Shown here: piece by piece, positions 5,230 to 6,016 of the stretch
How the letters are laid out: each line of letters opens with the position of its first letter
Numbering within the stretch: position 1 is the first letter of the stretch
DNA from: JAAOZP01 sp964616835
Lineage (GTDB): Archaea > Thermoproteota > EX4484-205 > JAAOZP01
Length of the DNA stretch: 6,016 nt
Direction: 5' to 3'
Assembly: GCA_964616835.1 (NCBI GenBank)
Contig: CAZTSG010000063.1
Span: forward strand, 1-6,016
Program-made: the position numbers and the translations under genes
Notes under the pieces: model-generated
Seen by the model: the letters and a program-made list of their open reading frames with translations, nothing else
The model's database searches: none
Told to the model about the DNA's origin: nothing

Positions 5230-6016
5230 GCAAGCTAGAACCAATAAGCAAAATCTCAGACCTCCCGGAAGAGCCAAAGCTAAGACCAGGACACAGGCTT
5301 TGCGCAGGATGCGGGCCAGCAATAGTAGCAAAAATAATAACGCTCGCAGTACCAGAAGCAGTAATAGTAAACGCAACAGGATGCATAGAAGTAAGCACAA
5401 CAATCTACCCCTACTCAGCATGGAAAATACCATGGGTCCACGTACTATTCCAGAACAACGCCGCAGTCGCATCAGGCATAGCAGCAGCACTAGAAAAACT
5501 CTCAGCAGAAGGAAGAGCAAGAAAAATACCAGTCATAGCACTGGGAGGAGACGGCTCAACATTCGACATAGGACTAGGAGCAATATCAGGAGCACTAGAA
5601 AGATTCGATAAATTTGTATATATATGTTATGACAACGAAAGTTATGCTAACACAGGCCTGCAGCGAAGTGGAGCAACTCCACTAGGGAGCGCGACCACGA
5701 CGAGTCCCGCCGGCAAGGTGATTCCTGGTAAGCAGGAGAATAAGAAGGATTTGATTGGTATTGTTGCTTCGCATCATATTCCTTATGCTGCTACTGCTAC
5801 GCTGTGGCTTTGGCGCGACATGATTAACAAGATTCGTAAGGCTGTCAGCTATAGCGAGCAGGGTCCTGCGTTTCTGCATATTCTTGCTCCATGTCAGTTC
5901 GGCTGGCGCTACGAGCCTCATTTAACGATTAAAATCTCGAGGATGGCTGTTGAGACAAGGCTTTTCCCGATTTACGAGATTGAGAACGGCCAGCTTAAGA
6001 TTAACTTCAGGGTTGC
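5226..6016 (+). CDS. porB: 2-oxoacid (pyruvate):ferredoxin oxidoreductase, beta subunit, 3' end outside window
   Basis: Catalytic subunit binding thiamine diphosphate and the proximal [4Fe-4S] cluster. 263 complete codons are visible without a stop; the family is about 300-330 residues, so some 40-60 are missing. Seen: GHRLCAGCG (22-30) with Cys 26 and 29, NATGCIEVSTTIYPYSAW (49-66) with Cys 53, and APCQFGW (221-227) with Cys 223, together the likely cluster ligands. The thiamine diphosphate/Mg site is GGDGSTFDIG (107-116) plus YDNESYANTGLQRSGATP (135-152). AVETRLFPIYEIENG (241-255) is the usual late motif. The ATG overlaps the porA stop as ATGA. Its oddity is a sharp change of codon use between about 5625 and 5720, although the protein matches the family on both sides; see findings. 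The pyruvate assignment is likely but not proven. Confidence 0.94.
   Translation, partial: MSKLEPISKISDLPEEPKLRPGHRLCAGCGPAIVAKIITLAVPEAVIVNATGCIEVSTTIYPYSAWKIPWVHVLFQNNAAVASGIAAALEKLSAEGRARKIPVIALGGDGSTFDIGLGAISGALERFDKFVYICYDNESYANTGLQRSGATPLGSATTTSPAGKVIPGKQENKKDLIGIVASHHIPYAATATLWLWRDMINKIRKAVSYSEQGPAFLHILAPCQFGWRYEPHLTIKISRMAVETRLFPIYEIENGQLKINFRV
5625..5720 (+). other. Codon-usage and base-skew breakpoint inside porB
   Basis: The last ATA isoleucine codon is at 5622-5624 and the first ATT at 5721-5723. Between them codons are mixed and often end in G or C (CTG CAG, GGG AGC GCG ACC ACG ACG). Before this zone codons mostly end in A; after it they mostly end in T or G, and CGN arginine codons appear. 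The reading frame is unbroken. The zone encodes the conserved thiamine-site segment NTGLQRSGATP, where homologous recombination between related genes would be easiest. Confidence 0.6.

Noticed and set aside
5116..5520. Minus-strand ORF encoding a very leucine-rich, membrane-like peptide
   Set aside because: It is the antisense shadow of A-ending codons in porA and porB, which read as repetitive Leu/Val/Ala codons in that frame. It crosses the real porA/porB junction and has no independent support.
5300..5611. Plus-strand ORF encoding an Arg/Ser/Asn-rich peptide resembling an SR-type RNA-binding protein
   Set aside because: It is an out-of-frame reading of the porB tract rich in GCA, AGA and ATA codons. 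The porB frame carries clear family motifs over the same bases.
5600..5730. Frameshift or gene fusion as the cause of the porB codon change
   Set aside because: The frame is continuous, and the translated sequence keeps the conserved order of beta-subunit motifs across the breakpoint without insertion or loss.

Overview
The window looks like chromosomal DNA from a thermophilic archaeon, most likely of the Thermoproteota (crenarchaeal) kind. The reasons are TATA-type promoters placed about 26 to 30 bases before start codons (leaderless-style starts), Shine-Dalgarno sequences matching GGAGGTG inside an operon, heavy use of ATA, AGA and AGG codons, tight gene packing, and an archaeal four-subunit 2-oxoacid:ferredoxin oxidoreductase in the order gamma-delta-alpha-beta. 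No species is claimed. No CRISPR array, insertion sequence, tRNA or rRNA was seen.

Left half, minus strand (1-3045). Reading right to left there is a PfkB-family sugar/nucleoside kinase (2121-3014), a dCTP deaminase/dUTPase-family protein (1578-2099), and an arginyl-tRNA synthetase (1517 down to the window edge, C-terminus missing). Each has a TATA-like element 26 to 30 bases before its best start codon, so each can probably be transcribed separately. The kinase and deaminase are close enough (21 bases) to be co-transcribed as well. The pair may serve nucleotide metabolism, but the kinase substrate cannot be read from the sequence.

Right half, plus strand (3046-6016). A divergent promoter region of about 130 bases leads into an operon for a pyruvate (or related 2-oxoacid):ferredoxin oxidoreductase: gamma (porC), delta (porD, the two-cluster ferredoxin subunit), alpha (porA) and beta (porB, cut by the window edge). 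porC and porD abut, porD and porA are 6 bases apart, and porA and porB overlap by ATGA. Together the subunits oxidise a 2-oxoacid with CoA to acyl-CoA and CO2. The beta subunit holds thiamine diphosphate and a proximal cluster, and the delta subunit passes electrons through two [4Fe-4S] clusters to ferredoxin.

The observation most worth checking is an abrupt change in synonymous codon use inside porB at about 5625-5720. Before it, Ile is ATA in 13 of 15 codons and Ala is GCA in 17 of 18. After it, Ile is ATT in 11 of 12 and Ala is mostly GCT. The protein stays in frame and family-like throughout. This suggests a recombinant or mosaic gene, or a chimeric assembly. Apart from this, the gene content is ordinary housekeeping, and I did not find a new defence, mobile or RNA-based system.
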